Assembly: GCF_002105155.1 (NCBI RefSeq)
Contig: NW_019028979.1
Coordinates: 186,001 to 250,000 of the forward strand
DNA: 64,000 bases
Direction: 5' to 3'
DNA from: Lobosporangium transversale
Taxonomy: Eukaryota > Mortierellomycota > Mortierellomycetes > Mortierellales > Mortierellaceae
The translations under genes and the position numbers were made by a program. Position 1 is the stretch's first letter. The number at the start of each line of letters is the position of its first letter. The notes below the pieces were generated by a model. It worked only from the letters and a program-made list of their open reading frames with translations, searched no databases and had not been told where the DNA came from. This document shows, one piece after another, positions 1-12,816 of the stretch.

Positions 1-1210
1 TGTTGTTTTCTCGATTGTGTGCCGTAAGGAAATCTGCAGATCATCGCCTTGCACCTGCTTATCAGAACTAGGAATAACAAGTTTGTCCCCCTCAAAGCGT
101 AGCAATCCTCGTTTCTCAGCAGCACGGATCGCCGCCATTCTCTTGGCCACAATAGCGGCCTCCTCCTCTTGGCGCAAGGCTTCTTCTTGAGCTGCGAGCT
201 CACGGGTTATCCTTTCCTAATTATGAAACGAGAGAGAAATGGGGTTAAAAATATGTGTGCGAATTTGTTTGGTTTTTTAGACGTAATGTGGATATGTCAT
301 AAAAAAGTCGATGTAGTACAGGTTGTCGAGGACGATGCCCTCTTCTCTGCAAAACATGCCAATGCCGGTGTGAAAAAAGGGGTGGGTGCGGTTGAGTAGG
401 TAAAAAAAAGAAAAGGGTTGGGGGCTGGAGCGGAGGAATGTTTGATATAGTAGGCGTGCTATTAGCTTTTACCTGTTCTGCAATAAGCGCATCGACATCA
501 AGGACTTCTTCTGCATCATCCTCAGTATCATCCCAGGCCACCTTGTCATGAAGATTGCGCGGTGCGCGAAGTTTTCTAGGGGAAGGAACCATTTCTGCAT
601 GAATGTTGTAAGGCGTATAGTTCGCTTTGGGATAAACTTTAGTTGAGCTATTGCGAGTATTCCTGCTGCCAATTGAAATGCCATTGTCGTCATGATTGGT
701 ACTATCGTTCTCGTCGTCTCGATAAGGTACAAACATTGCTATTCCGCTCTCACGTTCGATGGGGTCCTTTCCTGAATTAGCTCCTCTATTACTCTCTGAT
801 CCATTTTTGGGGTAGTTTTGTTGTTGTTGATTTTGTTGTTGTTGATGGGAGTCGTCATCATCATCTGTATCATCCCTGTAAGGTATCTCGAATGGGCTAT
901 GGTTTCTTGAATGGCTCTTCGCAAAGCCGGCTTGGTTGGCATTCCTGGAGAAGCGACTATTAGAGAATTTGGTGGGCCAAGGATTGATGCTATCGTCAAT
1001 ACTATCGTGATAATAATTGTCACTGTCTAATGCTTCTAGACGTGAGCGAGAGCGAGAGTGATGGTATGGATGGACATGAGCGGGCGTATAGGCGTCGTCA
1101 TCATCACTATAGCCTGAAGAGTCTTGGTCCAAGTAAAGTGACCGAGACGAGAGGTTGTCGCGCTGTTTACGAGGCAGACAGGGACAGAATATATTCAGAC
1201 GCCTTCCCAT
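1..1210 (-). CDS. Partial N-terminal half of a lipid-anchored coiled-coil protein, gadkin/AP1AR-like
   Basis: Exon 1 is 473-1210 and exon 2 runs from 216 off the window edge; the intron 217-472 is GT-AG and phase 0. The start is the ATG at 1210, because the codon further upstream in the frame is not ATG. The product begins MGRRLNIFCPCLPRK: Gly2 and the CPC pair suit myristoylation plus palmitoylation, so membrane attachment is inferred. Residues 20-235 are acidic, Ser/Asn/Gln-rich and probably disordered. From about residue 240 comes a charged helix (EQERITRELAAQEEALRQEE, then further Ala/Arg/Glu residues to about 285). A lipidated Cys-rich N-terminus, an acidic linker and this type of helix resemble animal gadkin (AP1AR), which links AP-1 and kinesin on endosomal carriers. 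The match is from memory and only the helix is convincing. The gene is divergent from ITFG2. The C-terminus lies outside the window. Confidence 0.6.
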
Positions 1211-2048
1211 GGGATACACAAATAAAAATGAAGAGACAAGAAAATATAAAAATGAACCGTGAGCTAATTGAATGTGAAGTAAATGGAAGAATTTGGATTT
1301 TCGAATGAACAGTGGAGTAGGGATGTAAATGGATCTGAGCGAGTAAGAGAGACAAGGTTGGGGGAAAAGAGCGAAGGAGAGAAGGGATTGTGGCCAGGCT
1401 ATAGAGTATCAGGAACATAACATGACATGATATGGCATGACATGTCGTTAGCAGGAATTGCTTGTACTCAAACTATCTCTCCCATAAACACTTTATCTTT
1501 CATTCGTTTCATTTTCTTTCTCTATTATGTTGATCCAATACTTCGGTTCTTGCTGATTGATATTCTATTGATTAAGGAGCGTTATGATTCTATTAAAGCT
1601 GTCATTAGCATCATTGTCATCTCGTCGCTTTGAAGTGGCCAGCGGACCCATGTCACATTCGTATCACGACTAGAGTGGTGAAAAAAAAGCAAGCGATCAC
1701 AGTGTTATATCCAAATATACAGATGAGAACTGGTAGGGTTTCACAGGTCTTCACGCATAATTGTGGAGATTTTTTCCATTTCACTGCACAGGACAATGTG
1801 GCCCCCCCACAGCAGGATTGCCCACAGACCAGGCACGGGACATCGTTAACATACTAGGGTGTGTATCACGTGCATCAGTTATATCTCCAGTTTGTTCATT
1901 CCATTCCATTATTACACATCTTCAACGCACAGGATCACCCAAGGCTATTTCGAGACCTTCCGGGAAAGCTCAGACATATTCTCTCTTCCTAACCAGACCA
2001 GGAAATCACAGCGCTATAAAAGAAGAATACTTTTCAAATAAAGTGACG
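1211..2048. other. Divergent intergenic region between the gadkin-like gene and ITFG2
   Basis: This 838-base stretch holds the two 5' flanks. I see no supportable gene in it. A CACGTG E-box is listed separately. Short open frames here lack splice context or recognisable motifs. Confidence 0.6.
1867..1872. promoter_or_regulatory. CACGTG E-box upstream of ITFG2
   Basis: A perfect palindromic CACGTG lies 177 bases before the ITFG2 ATG, within TCACGTGC. bHLH and bHLH-Zip factors bind this core in fungi and animals. One six-base site can occur by chance, so function is inferred. Confidence 0.3.
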
Positions 2049-5000
2049 ATGCCCACAGAGCGACATGTGTCCTTGGTGCAAAAGCTAAGATGGCATGTCA
2101 GTGGTAACTTCTCACCTACTGCGTTTGCAATTGGCGATGTGGACGGACTTGGGGTACTTGAATAGCAGAAACAAAAAAAAAGAAAAAAGAAAAAAGAAAA
2201 AAAAATCATTATGTTGCTACGATATGTCGTCAAAGAGTTTATGGACATGCGTAAAACACTGATTAGAAAAAGTGTTACTTTTGTTCTTTATCTTCATGCT
2301 TCTATCTGTCTCTCAGGATAACGCATTTGTGATTGGAAATTTAGTCGGGGAGCTATTCATCTTCAAAGGAAATAATCCTGATGGTCTTCCATGGATGACA
2401 TGCAAGGGTCTTGGCACGGTAATATACAATGGAAATGTTGCCTAACATATAGTTTCTACAGACATGACTGACAGTCTATAGAAAACCATGATTAGATCAC
2501 AGCCGTTGCCATTGGTGATATCAGGAACTGTGGCAAAAATTCAATTGTAGTAATGAGTGCAGAGGGGCTTTGTCATATCTTTGATATCGCTGAATTGGAT
2601 AACAGCCGGCATGGTGGACACGTCCTTCCATCGTCATCATCAACTGGGGCCAACATATCTTCTAGCCACAATGCATCAGGATCATTTGTAGGAGGAGGGC
2701 CTGGCGGCCGATCAGGCCAGGCTGGCAGCATATATTCATCTACTCCATTGCAGAATTCATATCATGCAGGGCAGAGCGGGAATAGTCATCCTTTTCACCC
2801 TACAATCCCTGCTACACCCAGCATCCGACCTGTTCCAGATACCCATCATCAGCACCATAATAGTCATTATCAAGGAGTTCCATCGAGCCATCCATACCAT
2901 GGTACCCCGCCTCTACCGCCACCACAGAATACACCACATGGATCTGCTTCTTCTTCTATTTCAGGATCTACGCACCATCATGGTCATCAACAGAATAGTC
3001 AAACCCACACTTCCAACAGTACACCAATTCATTCGCATGCCGGGAGCATTCATGGCGGCATCAGTGGCAGTAACTCTGGTAGTGCGAGACGTGCATCTGA
3101 GGCGCCTTTAGCATCATCTGGGCCAGGCTTGACGTCGGCATCAGCATCCACAGTAAGGACAACGGCAGCGCTAACTAATTCAATCAGTGCTTCGCCAATA
3201 CCTACTCCTACATCGCACTCCCATGGAGGACAAGCAGTAGGAGTGACTCGGTCATTAGGTGGAAACAGCGTAACCGATTCACCGACAGGAACACCATTAA
3301 TCAAACCACAGCAAGGGCCATCATCTGCTGCGTCCACACGAAAGCAACAGAGGGGCGGGGCAAATAGACATGGCAATGCAGGGCCTGGCAAGTCTCAAGT
3401 ATGTCATGTAGGGGGGCAAAGGATCTTGGACAGGCCCAACTTGACTCTTCCGGTACCTGTCAATATCAACCGAGCGTATATCGCAGACATTGGTATACTT
3501 TCTTTTATTTGTATCAATATAGTTTTGATTTAATTTGTTTGAAATACTCATAACTTTCCATTTCATAATGAACCTGGTTATTTATGGCCGAGTGTTTAGA
3601 TGGGGATGGTCTCAATGAAATTGTGCTTGCGAGAACTGATAGGATCATGCATTCATACTCTCTTCAAATCACCAAGCCAGTGTCGCTTACAGCCACATCC
3701 TCCATTCAGCCAAGCAACCAACAGCTAAACTTGATCAAACTAGTTAGCAGGACCAGTAGTATTTCAACCTTAGATAGTAGTGGACTCTTATCGCCTTCTG
3801 ATGACCGCAGGGAGACTATCATTCACTATCCTTCGCTCTCATCCATGGGGAGATTGCACTATGCAGGCTCGACATCCACTGTAGCGGGCATGGGTCAATT
3901 AGACAGCCAGCAGCAGCAGGATAAGCAAGATAATAGTGGTGTCATCAATGTTAATGATCCCTCGATGAGTCGATTGGTATTGGTGGAAAAAAAACGCTGG
4001 GCATTGGATGGTCAGGTAAAAACATATTGATTACTGGTATTATTCTTTATTCTACACTTTATTAGCATCAATGTTTAACTTATACATGGACTTGTTTTTT
4101 TATACATTTAATTATTGATAGATCCACTGTCTCGCATTGACAAAGGATACGAACACAGGATTACCTATCCTTTTGGTTGCTCAGCCAGGTCTCAAATTTG
4201 TGATGATTGACCATACTGGTAATATGTCAGAGCCTATCACGCAAATTCAACGCAATCCCAATGCAGCAGTGAATGTTGTCGCGCCCGATACGCCGACGCG
4301 GGCTGTAGGAAGCGGTGATGTTGCCACTGAAATCATTTGCGGCTCACGTTTTGTCAATGGCACAAGAAAAGACATTATTGGGTTGATGTCCATGGATGGT
4401 AAGGGGTAAACAAGCTGCACTCAACTTTTATACCGTATGGTTTTCTTTTTTGCCTCATATACTATAACCCTATCTTGGGTTGCTGATCTATTATCGGATG
4501 GCTTCGGTAGGCGCGATTGCATTGCATGATCTCGAGGAGAATACTGTTAAAACTCATGACCTGGATTCGACTCACAAAATTTTCGGATTCTCAAAGCTTA
4601 ATTTCGGGACACAATACGTGGAGCAACGACAACGTGTACGAAGTTCCAGGAAATCTAGGAGGCCGAGTTATGCTATAAGCTCGAATAGCCGTTTTGCAGA
4701 CGAAGATAACTACGATGGGGGCGAAGAAGATGATGATGATCAGGACGAAGACGGCTTAGACACTGAAGATGACGGTGATACGGCTGCAGAGACTCAGATA
4801 TTAAGAGACCACTATGCGAATGGCGGTGGTGGCGGCGATTTTAGTGATATTGGCGATGATGCTTCTCGCCGCTCTGTCCACTCTACACATACCAAACCAT
4901 GGCGCTCAGGGGGCGGAAACAAAGCATCTACGTCATCCATGCTAATTTCAGATTCATTTGGGTCGCGGATCCAGAAGAACGACATATTTGTGGGATGCTC

Positions 5001-8000
5001 TTGGAGCGGAATTACATTCTTCATAGATCAAGACTTCAATACTGCCCAATATGACTTTGATGCTCGTGTATGCGCTTTTGGGGCTGGTATGTCACTCTTT
5101 ATATTTTATTGTGTAGCAGCACAACTGCTAAAATCCATAAGTGGCTAATGACACTTTTCTTTATCTCCCAGGTCAATATGCTGTTACTCCAGGCAGAAAC
5201 GAGCCTTGTCTTTTTTATGTGGACTTTGAGGACAACATCTATGTATATTATAATCTTTACATTCAAACTGAGCCCTTTCTCCGGTTCCATGATGTTGTGA
5301 AGGCGGATACTGAGCTGGTAATTATGTATTCTGCTAACGTCGATGATTGTCATATTTAGTGTGTAATTTATAACGTATCTTTTTTTTCTTTTTGTCGAAT
5401 TTTCCATATCCTTTCAGATTCTAGCAAGTCAAAAGTTTATGTTAAAAGTGCCGGGCCGCAGAGATGCTAGGACAGAGAAAGATGAAATATCTGTTAGATC
5501 TACTGAGGGCAATTCTCTGCAAAACGACCAAGAAAATGACTGCAAACCAGATATCAAAGATATCAAAAGTGATAGCCACGACAATGATAGAAGCAGTTCT
5601 GCAGGGCCTAAGTGGGATGAACGCGATATGAATGAATTTATCCATGACTCTCTATACAATGTCAACCGCTATGAGGATGAGTTTCAGCGATTGAAACGAC
5701 TAACTAATCTCGAACTTGCAAAGCGAACAATGCTTTTAGAGGAAGGGATGAACAAAGAACGTGAACGGGACGAGACAGAAAGGAAGGCGAAGGCAGCAGA
5801 ATTTGAAGCTGCGCTTGCTGCAGCAACGGCAGAATACGAAGCTACACTTGCTGCAGCAACGGCAGAAGCAGTAAGAGCAGAGACTGGAGATGAATCTGCT
5901 TTCATCGATTCTAGATCGCGGCCTTCTCTTCATGTTTTTACCTCAGAACAAACTGGCTTGGGTCGACCGCATGGACAGTTTCCAGGACATGGCATTTCAA
6001 CCAGTCGTGCCGGCGTTGGGTCTGTCCCATATACCCAAACAAAATCAAAATATCAGCGGCAGCAGCCGTCACGACAGGATGGTGACGACGGTGATGATAA
6101 TGACCGTCTTTCATCACCTCTGTCGCCTGTTTCTTCTGTATCAGCACCTTCTACATTACCATCTACACAACCTACGCAGAGCTACATAGAGAAGCGCCGA
6201 TCGTCTTTACTAATCAAAGATGTTCTCGCTCATTACGAGGGAAAGACTACACCTCCACTCAAGTCCCCTACATCGTCTTCAACATTTGCCCATCAATCAG
6301 CGAAGGACCACAGGAGTGGGGCTTCTTCGTCGTCATCTTTAGCATCGGCAGGCTCGTCCGCAACGCTGACAAATATCTTCAAACGGCTCAGTCTCAAAGA
6401 CAAGGGAGGCAATGTCTGTCTTTCTCGATCATCCAGCAGCGGTAGCGCCAGTGGTGCCAGTAATGGTAGCCAAAGTACTATCATTCAGAGCCATTCCTTA
6501 TTGGGGACACCTACGTTATCAAAGGGGAAAGCTTCCGCTGTAGATTCTCGAATTGGAAAACCACCCATAAGGGTCAATCGTCCTTCAGGAATTTCTCCAA
6601 GGCCCAAAGGCATTGGGACGGCCATGACTGGCCGCAAGCCAGGAGCTAAGTCAAAGCTATTTCTACAGCAAGATCGAGAGGAATCAACCGATGATGGGGA
6701 CGTTGAAGATGGTGTGGATGAGCAGGGCGCGCCATCTGAGGATGACACTGTGGAAACAGATGGCGACCAATTAATTGAGTTTGACCGTTCTTCGCGTAAG
6801 GACACTGGAGGAGATGAATTCCATATAGGATCTCAAAAGTTTGACGATGGATCGGCAGCAGTTGAGCTTTATGGAAATGAAGGCAATAATGATGAGACAA
6901 GCGAAAATATTGTAGGGGCACTTGGAAGAGAGGAGGGAAGGGTAGCGGGAGAAGTGACATTAGCAGGAATTGGGGTGGAAGAGGATATTACTACTGGAGT
7001 ATATACTCCTTCTACGATTTCTCCTATCCCTTCGCCTAGACGGCTCTACAGCAATAATCAACAACACGGAAGTTCAGCAGAGCCTAGCGCTAGCCTTGAC
7101 AGCACAGCATTTATGCTTGCTAAAAGCCTGCTCTCACCATCTACACAGAGCGTTAGCAGTGGTAGTACTGGGACTACTACAATCGGAGCAACTACCGTAA
7201 CATTGGGAAATCAAGGGAAGAACGACCATAATAGCAATAAGAGCATCAACCATGGTCCACAATCTTCCTCATATTCTCATGGCAGTCACCTGCGACAGCG
7301 TTCAGCACATGGGCTATTGGATGTTACTGGTACATCAATGCGAGAGTATGAAGCGAATCCAACTTCAGGTAATACTGCTGGTTTCAGCTCTGATCCTTTC
7401 AGTACTGGCCTCTGTAGCGCTCAAGGTGGCCAAAGATTTACGGCTGCGTCTCTTCTGAACACGGGGTCTGATGTTGGAGAGATTGCAGTCCCAGACATTA
7501 AACTGGTGGCAGCCTCGCTCCCAACACAACCCGTGACCCCATTATCGACTTCGGAATCATCTTCTCTGGCGCAGATTGTCCCAGATGATTTAGATCAGGA
7601 GGATTCTAAGAATGGCGGAGAAATGTTCCAAAAAGCGACCATAGATGAGTTGTGTAATTTAGATCTGGATCATCAGCCAGTTGTGATTGAATCAGATGTT
7701 TGTCGCCAGTCTGCTGCGCCAGGGCCGCAAGGAGGGATGTCTGAGTCTGATACAACGGCTGCTGAAGACTCCAAGTCAAGTAAGAGCAATAATAGCGAGC
7801 GATTCTCTCGATCGGGAGAGTCGAAATTCAAAGAGTCAGACATGAAGTTGATGCAGGCGCCACTGCCTAGGAGTAATCAGCACTATCGAAAGCAACAGCA
7901 CCAGCAATCTCAGGGTCAAGAAGGAGGGGGTATGTCATCCTCTGCACATGTCTCCTTCTCAGATACGCATCCCAATAGCGTTAGCGCGAGTAGTGGAGGA

Positions 8001-9098
8001 GAGGGGGATGGCGTTGCAAGCCAAGGCGGTGGCGTAGAGACATTTCATTTCAGAAATGATGGGCTTGGGCGAAGCGGCTTCACAGGAAAGTCATCGTCAA
8101 CCACATCATCGGCAACGGTGTCTGACTTTGGGTCAGGTCCGTCTTCACCACTTGCTAGTAATGTCAACGCAGCGCATGCGATCTTGTCTAACCCGTCTTT
8201 CAATAGCTACAAAGGATTCAGTGTGTTGTCCCTACCATTGACTTCACCCTCGGCTTCTACAGCAACTGCACAGCAGCACCAGTACTTTTCTCCGTCTCAT
8301 TATCATCACTACCATGTGTCCCCTACATCTATCATACCATCACACTTGGGCCTATCCACTAGAGGAGGTCCACAGACTCATGACCGAGCATTGGCGCAGG
8401 AGGATGATAGAATGTCTATTCGATCTAGGACATCGACTTTCCATGATACCAATGAAAATCCATCCACCTATGAGGTTGTCCCATCAGCGATATTTGTGAA
8501 CACTGGTGGTGCTACCGTTGGAGTTGGAGAGCAACATCAGCAAAATAATATTTATGGTATGTCTCCTACTTCGACACTGACGAGCAACCTGACCTCGGAC
8601 TCACTTGTGCGCCGTCTTGAAGATCTGCAGCAACAGGATCGTGATCTAGAGGAGCGACAGCAACAGCGCCAGAGAGAAAAGAAACTAGAAAAAGAAAAAG
8701 AGAACTCTAAAGAAAATACTAGGGCAACCCCTACACTCACGATATCTCAGTCATCGTCAGCAGCAGTGCCGACCAGTCGGCCATCTTCACTGTCACGAGC
8801 CAACAGTGGAGCCAGTGTGCAGAGCGTTGTTAGTCATCATGGCCACCGTGCTCCAATAGCTTTGCAGTTGCCTCTGTCTCCCCATTCTTCGTCTTCTGCC
8901 CCATCGGTGCATCTATCGGGCCATGGGTCTATAACTGGCGCAGGAACAGGACCAGCGTCTTCTTCGTCTGGTATAGGATCCTTAGGTTCTATCTCGGGGT
9001 CAACTCATGAAAGGCATCACCATCATACGTGGGAAGAAGATCCACATGAAGCTGCAAAAAGACTCCGGAGCAGACCAGGCCTTGGAGCTGATAGATGA
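2049..9098 (+). CDS. ITFG2: ITFG2-like KICSTOR subunit with a giant disordered tail
   Basis: Eight exons: 2049-2153, 2317-2418, 2496-3492, 3600-4015, 4122-4398, 4511-5086, 5172-5317, 5418-9098. They sum to 6300 nt, giving 2099 residues. Animal ITFG2 is a beta-propeller of about 450 residues and part of KICSTOR, which holds GATOR1 on lysosomes so that TORC1 senses nutrients. Matches to ITFG2 in order: GDVDG with VIGNLVGELFIFKG (N-terminus), VAIGDIRNCGKN and SAEGLCHIFD, DIDGDGLNEIVLARTDR (about residues 401-417), QIHCLAL, GAIALHDL, then RVCAFGAGQYAVTPGRNEPC and DNIYVYYN. Large low-complexity inserts (Ser/His/Gly-rich in exon 3, acidic in exon 6) interrupt the propeller. From about residue 874 an acidic/Ser-rich tail of some 1,200 residues follows, with a short coiled coil containing a near repeat of ALAAATAE. 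Assignment is strong from motif order; the function of the tail is unknown. Confidence 0.9.
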
Positions 9099-9246
9099 CG
9101 GTAAAAAAGAATAACAATAATAAATAGTAGAAAGGGATAATAACTGTAAAAGCACCATCGCGGATTGCAGCTAATTTGATATGGTGTCTGTGGTATTCTT
9201 GCTGCACCATTATCACTTCCTTTTGAACACATGAGTAAAGGGGCTC

Positions 9247-9252
9247 AATAAA
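9247..9252 (+). terminator. AATAAA polyadenylation signal of ITFG2
   Basis: AATAAA lies 149 bases after the ITFG2 stop codon, in the 230-base space before the convergent neighbour. Position fits a poly(A) signal. Confidence 0.4.
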
Positions 9253-9328
9253 GCGGGCCTTTTAATGAATATATATTTTATTAGTAGGTATCATACATGG
9301 GTTTACAAATGGCTATAGTCGCTGACTT

Positions 9329-11440
9329 TCAATAGTTGCTAAATGCGCTTCCGATTGTTCGAGAGGTTGGCCCGAATCTTGCCAGATTCCTGACGCTCCC
9401 TTCGATAGATTCAAGTGTTGAGTTCATAGTCTTGAGATCCCATTTGACATTGATCAAATCAGACCTCAGATCAGACGAATCTGAACGGATAGTCGAGACT
9501 TTGGATGTAATGCTGTCGAGTTGGAGATGTTGCATTTGTGTCATGCTATCGAGACTTTGTTGAACCCTGGTTAGCATTGTGCGGTTATATTCAAGCGTGT
9601 CAGTGACATGATCCATCTGTTGGGCGAGAGATCGATTAAACATAACAACGGATTCCATTTGTTTCTGCATCATGGCCACTGTTGTAGTCAGACCTTTGAT
9701 AGCAGACTCTACCCGATGCTCGCTTGTGCTGCCAAGGATGTCTTTACGGGAAGGTCCAGAGGTATTTGGAGGAAGCGCCAGTCTGAATAGTTCCAAGACA
9801 TCATCCGACACTGTCGTGTTCCCTGCAGGTGATTTGCTTTCATGGTTAGGAGCATAGTCGTAATCATAATTGTAACCATATTCTCGACCCTGATCCTGAT
9901 CCTGATTCTGATTCTGATTCTGATTCTGATTCTGATTTGGATTCGGATTCGGATTCGGATCCTGGTTTTGACTTCTACCATAAGTATATATTGCAGGCTT
10001 CTTTATGCGAGATGGATAAGTTGATGATAGCCTTGTTTTTGAGCTTGAACTTGATCCCTTATCACTAAATTTATGATCATGAGCATGGGCATGGTGAGGT
10101 ACTACGGTTGGTATCCTTGATATTGATGGAGTGATTGTTGTTGTTGCTATTTCCGAGGGTTCCGGACTAGTCGTAGCATCATCCGCGTAAGGTAAAAGGA
10201 ACGAGCGCGTGGGCCCAGTCGGTGGAGCGGCAGCAGCAGTAGTGACCAATGGAACTACCGACGGTTGAGACGCTGTTATCAATGGAACCTTTGTTGTGTT
10301 CGTCATTGAAGTCATCACAGCCGCTGTTGCTACAATGGCTCTTTCTGTATCCGTGTCAGTGGCTTCACTATCACTCGCTTTAATCTCAATCTCATCAACA
10401 TCACCTTCATCCCTTGTCTCCTGCTCCTCCTGCTCCTCCTGCTCCTCCTGCTCCTCCTGCTCCTGTTTATCTTCTTTTTTCTCTCCCTTTTCCATGTCTT
10501 CTTCATCCTCAACGTCCGACATGGCAATCATACGACGTTTTCTTTTGCTTGAAGGCTCTCCTGTTTGTGGCGATCTTGCCAACGGATCGAATGATGGAGA
10601 CACCTGTTTTTCTTTACGCATCCTCAATGCTTCCTGTAGACGCTTCCACTCAGGATCAGGTAGTGTACATGTTTTTCTTTTGGCTATTAAGAAGTCTATA
10701 TCCATTTGGTATAATTTTTCCACATATTCCATCAGCAATGTTTTCTTGAATGCAGTGATGCTGCTAGGACCATCGACATCATCATTGTTATCATCAGAAC
10801 CAAAGTTGGTATTGCTATTATGAAGATGTATTTTCTCCGCCTGTAGCAATAATTGGAACTCATGCCAAGTGTTCATGAGTTTGTCGTAGGTCCCATAGAG
10901 TGCCAAAGCGGTAACGCCTCGTAGACAGGGTTCTGTCTCCGACAACTCTGCAGCCAACTCTCGGAATGTAGGACCCCCTTTGGATAGATTGATAGGAGCC
11001 TGAAGACGCTTTTGTTGTTGATCAAAAGCATATAAAATTTGTTGAAGTCGTTCATATAAAAACCGAGTTGTGATGAAAATCCTTCGTGCATTTGGTCCAC
11101 CTTCCAGGAACTGGAGGCCACAATATCTCCTTTGGCCATGTACCTCTTTGAATTACCATGAAAAAAAAAAAAAAAAAAAAAAAAAATTTGTCGTTATATT
11201 TTTATGCTTTTTAATTTGTAACCCCGCTTGTCCTTTTCTTTAATTTGTTTTACCTGCAGGGATGTCTAACCTGGTCACTTCTCTTGTCAAGTGAGTTGCA
11301 TTTGGAGGATCCTTGAAGTATATGTAAAAGTATTTTGAGAACTTGGAGTCCAGCTCAAGTGGAGAAACAGACGAAGAGCCTGAAGTAATGACTTTACGTT
11401 TCATGCTTTGTTGATTGTTTTCTTGCTCATTGACATCCAT
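9329..11440 (-). CDS. Unrecognised coiled-coil protein with low-complexity repeats
   Basis: Two exons, 11254-11440 and 9329-11145, with the intron at 11146-11253 containing an A26 run; 667 residues. The start is the first ATG in frame (MDVNEQENNQQ); codons further upstream in the frame are not ATG. Residues about 20-150 look folded and helical (KYFYIYFKDPPNATHLTREV; GPNARRIFITTRFLYERLQQ; LYGTYDKLMNTWHEF). A long acidic and Ser/Thr/Pro-rich middle follows, with EEQ repeats encoded by an imperfect CTCCTG hexamer (10426-10463) and an Asn/Gln/Pro/Asp repeat at about 9889-9965. The last 120 residues form a heptad-like coiled coil (QMDHVTDTLEYNRTML). No known domain is recognised. It may be lineage-specific. 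It is convergent with ITFG2, with stop codons 230 bases apart. No function is proposed. Confidence 0.75.
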
Positions 11441-11501
11441 CTTGGACAAGAAATAGTAACTGTGACAATAGAACTGAGAGACAAAGCAAAAGACAGTGAA
11501 T

Positions 11502-11534
<33 letters not shown>

Positions 11535-11895
11535 TTCCAAGGTCAATGATGAATGAAAGTCTAGGAATCAAGGAAACACGCTTATTTTTCGGGAACGCGC
11601 AATTAGAAGATTTCCATTGTTTACAGAATGTGTGGAAAGAAAGAGAGAGGGAAAAAAAAAAAAAAAAAAAAAAAAAAAAACGTGTTTGACTTCCCTATGT
11701 TATTCTTTTCTTTCTCGAAAGAAAGGATACCATCAGTCTTGAAAGAGGAGAGGAACGGGGGAGAGTTAAAGGACTGACACTTGAATACCACAATGCCACA
11801 TACTAGCAATTGTGAGCCCCTTCTCTTTTTGTTCTTTTTGTTTTGTTGATGATGTCGTACGATCAATCAGCTTTCTTTTTGTTTTATTTTATTTT

Positions 11896-12761
11896 TTAAA
11901 AGTCCATGACTAGCTGAGGTGTGATAGCTTCCAAAGAATCAAGTTCAATCAATATCTCATCGTTCCTTAGCTCTTCGTCTTCTTGATCCCGTTGATATGC
12001 TGCAGTTCGATGTAAGGCTTCAATTGTAAACAGTCTTAGATACTCGGCTGACAACTGCAATGCCTCTTTACTTGCTATAAAAGCAAAAGTATATATATAT
12101 ATATTAAAGAATGAGTAAAAAAAAAAAAAAAAAAAATTGTCAGACATATTAAGGCTGTAAAGATCTTCTATGACTATTACATCTTGTTCCTGAGTCTGTC
12201 CAAACTCCTTTAAAGATTGCATGCATTGTTTCCTAAAGTTCAAAATAAAAATAAAATTGTTTGAATAATCTGTCCATGTAGCGGCTCAGTTCTCTTAAAC
12301 CTTTACTTCTCCACAAAATACAATATATATGTAGGTTTTTTTTTTTTTTTTTTTCTTACAGGTCGAAAAGTCGGCGCGTCAATTTCATCCTGTTGATCTT
12401 CATCATCATCTCTAGGTGCTAGTGCTGATAATAATGCTGCCGTGCGGCTAGATCCCGCACCATTGGTTTTAGCAACAGTACTGGACCTACTACCATGACT
12501 ATGACTACGGCTCACAGCTTCTTCGCCTCTCAAATTGGTCCAAAGATCATCATCCTCATCAATTTCTACAATGTCATTTTTTTCTAAAAACTCTTCTTCC
12601 TCTTCGTCCTCATCGTCTATTGCTTCCCGAGCAGGTCTCTTTTTCTGTAATCGTCGTCGGTTAGCTGCTGCTGCTGCTGCTGCTGCTTGTGCTTTTGCTT
12701 GTGCCATGGTGTATTCCTGTTCTACATCGTCGCTGTCGAATTCAATCTCGTCATTATTCAT
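11896..12761 (-). CDS. CENPX: CENP-X / MHF2 histone-fold protein with an acidic N-terminal extension
   Basis: Exons 12360-12761, 12181-12232 and 11896-12074 give 633 nt, 210 residues. The C-terminal 75 residues match CENP-X (MHF2, Mhf2): a first helix containing HAIFKGVWTDSGTR, then SSKEALQLSAEYLRLFTIEA, then RNDEILIELDSLE and the terminal TPQLVMDF, the counterpart of the LPQLLLDF-type end of the family. CENP-X pairs with CENP-S in a histone-fold tetramer that acts at kinetochores and with FANCM-type helicases at stalled forks. Family members are usually about 80 residues. Here 134 residues precede the fold, with an Ala/Arg/Lys segment (NRRRLQKKRPAR, a possible nuclear signal) and acidic runs. 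The first intron falls exactly between the extension and the histone fold, so the extension could be a late addition. Confidence 0.88.
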
Positions 12762-12816
12762 CTTTTAGACTTTTGATTAGATTTGTTCAATAGAGCAAAA
12801 ACAAATATGAATGCGC

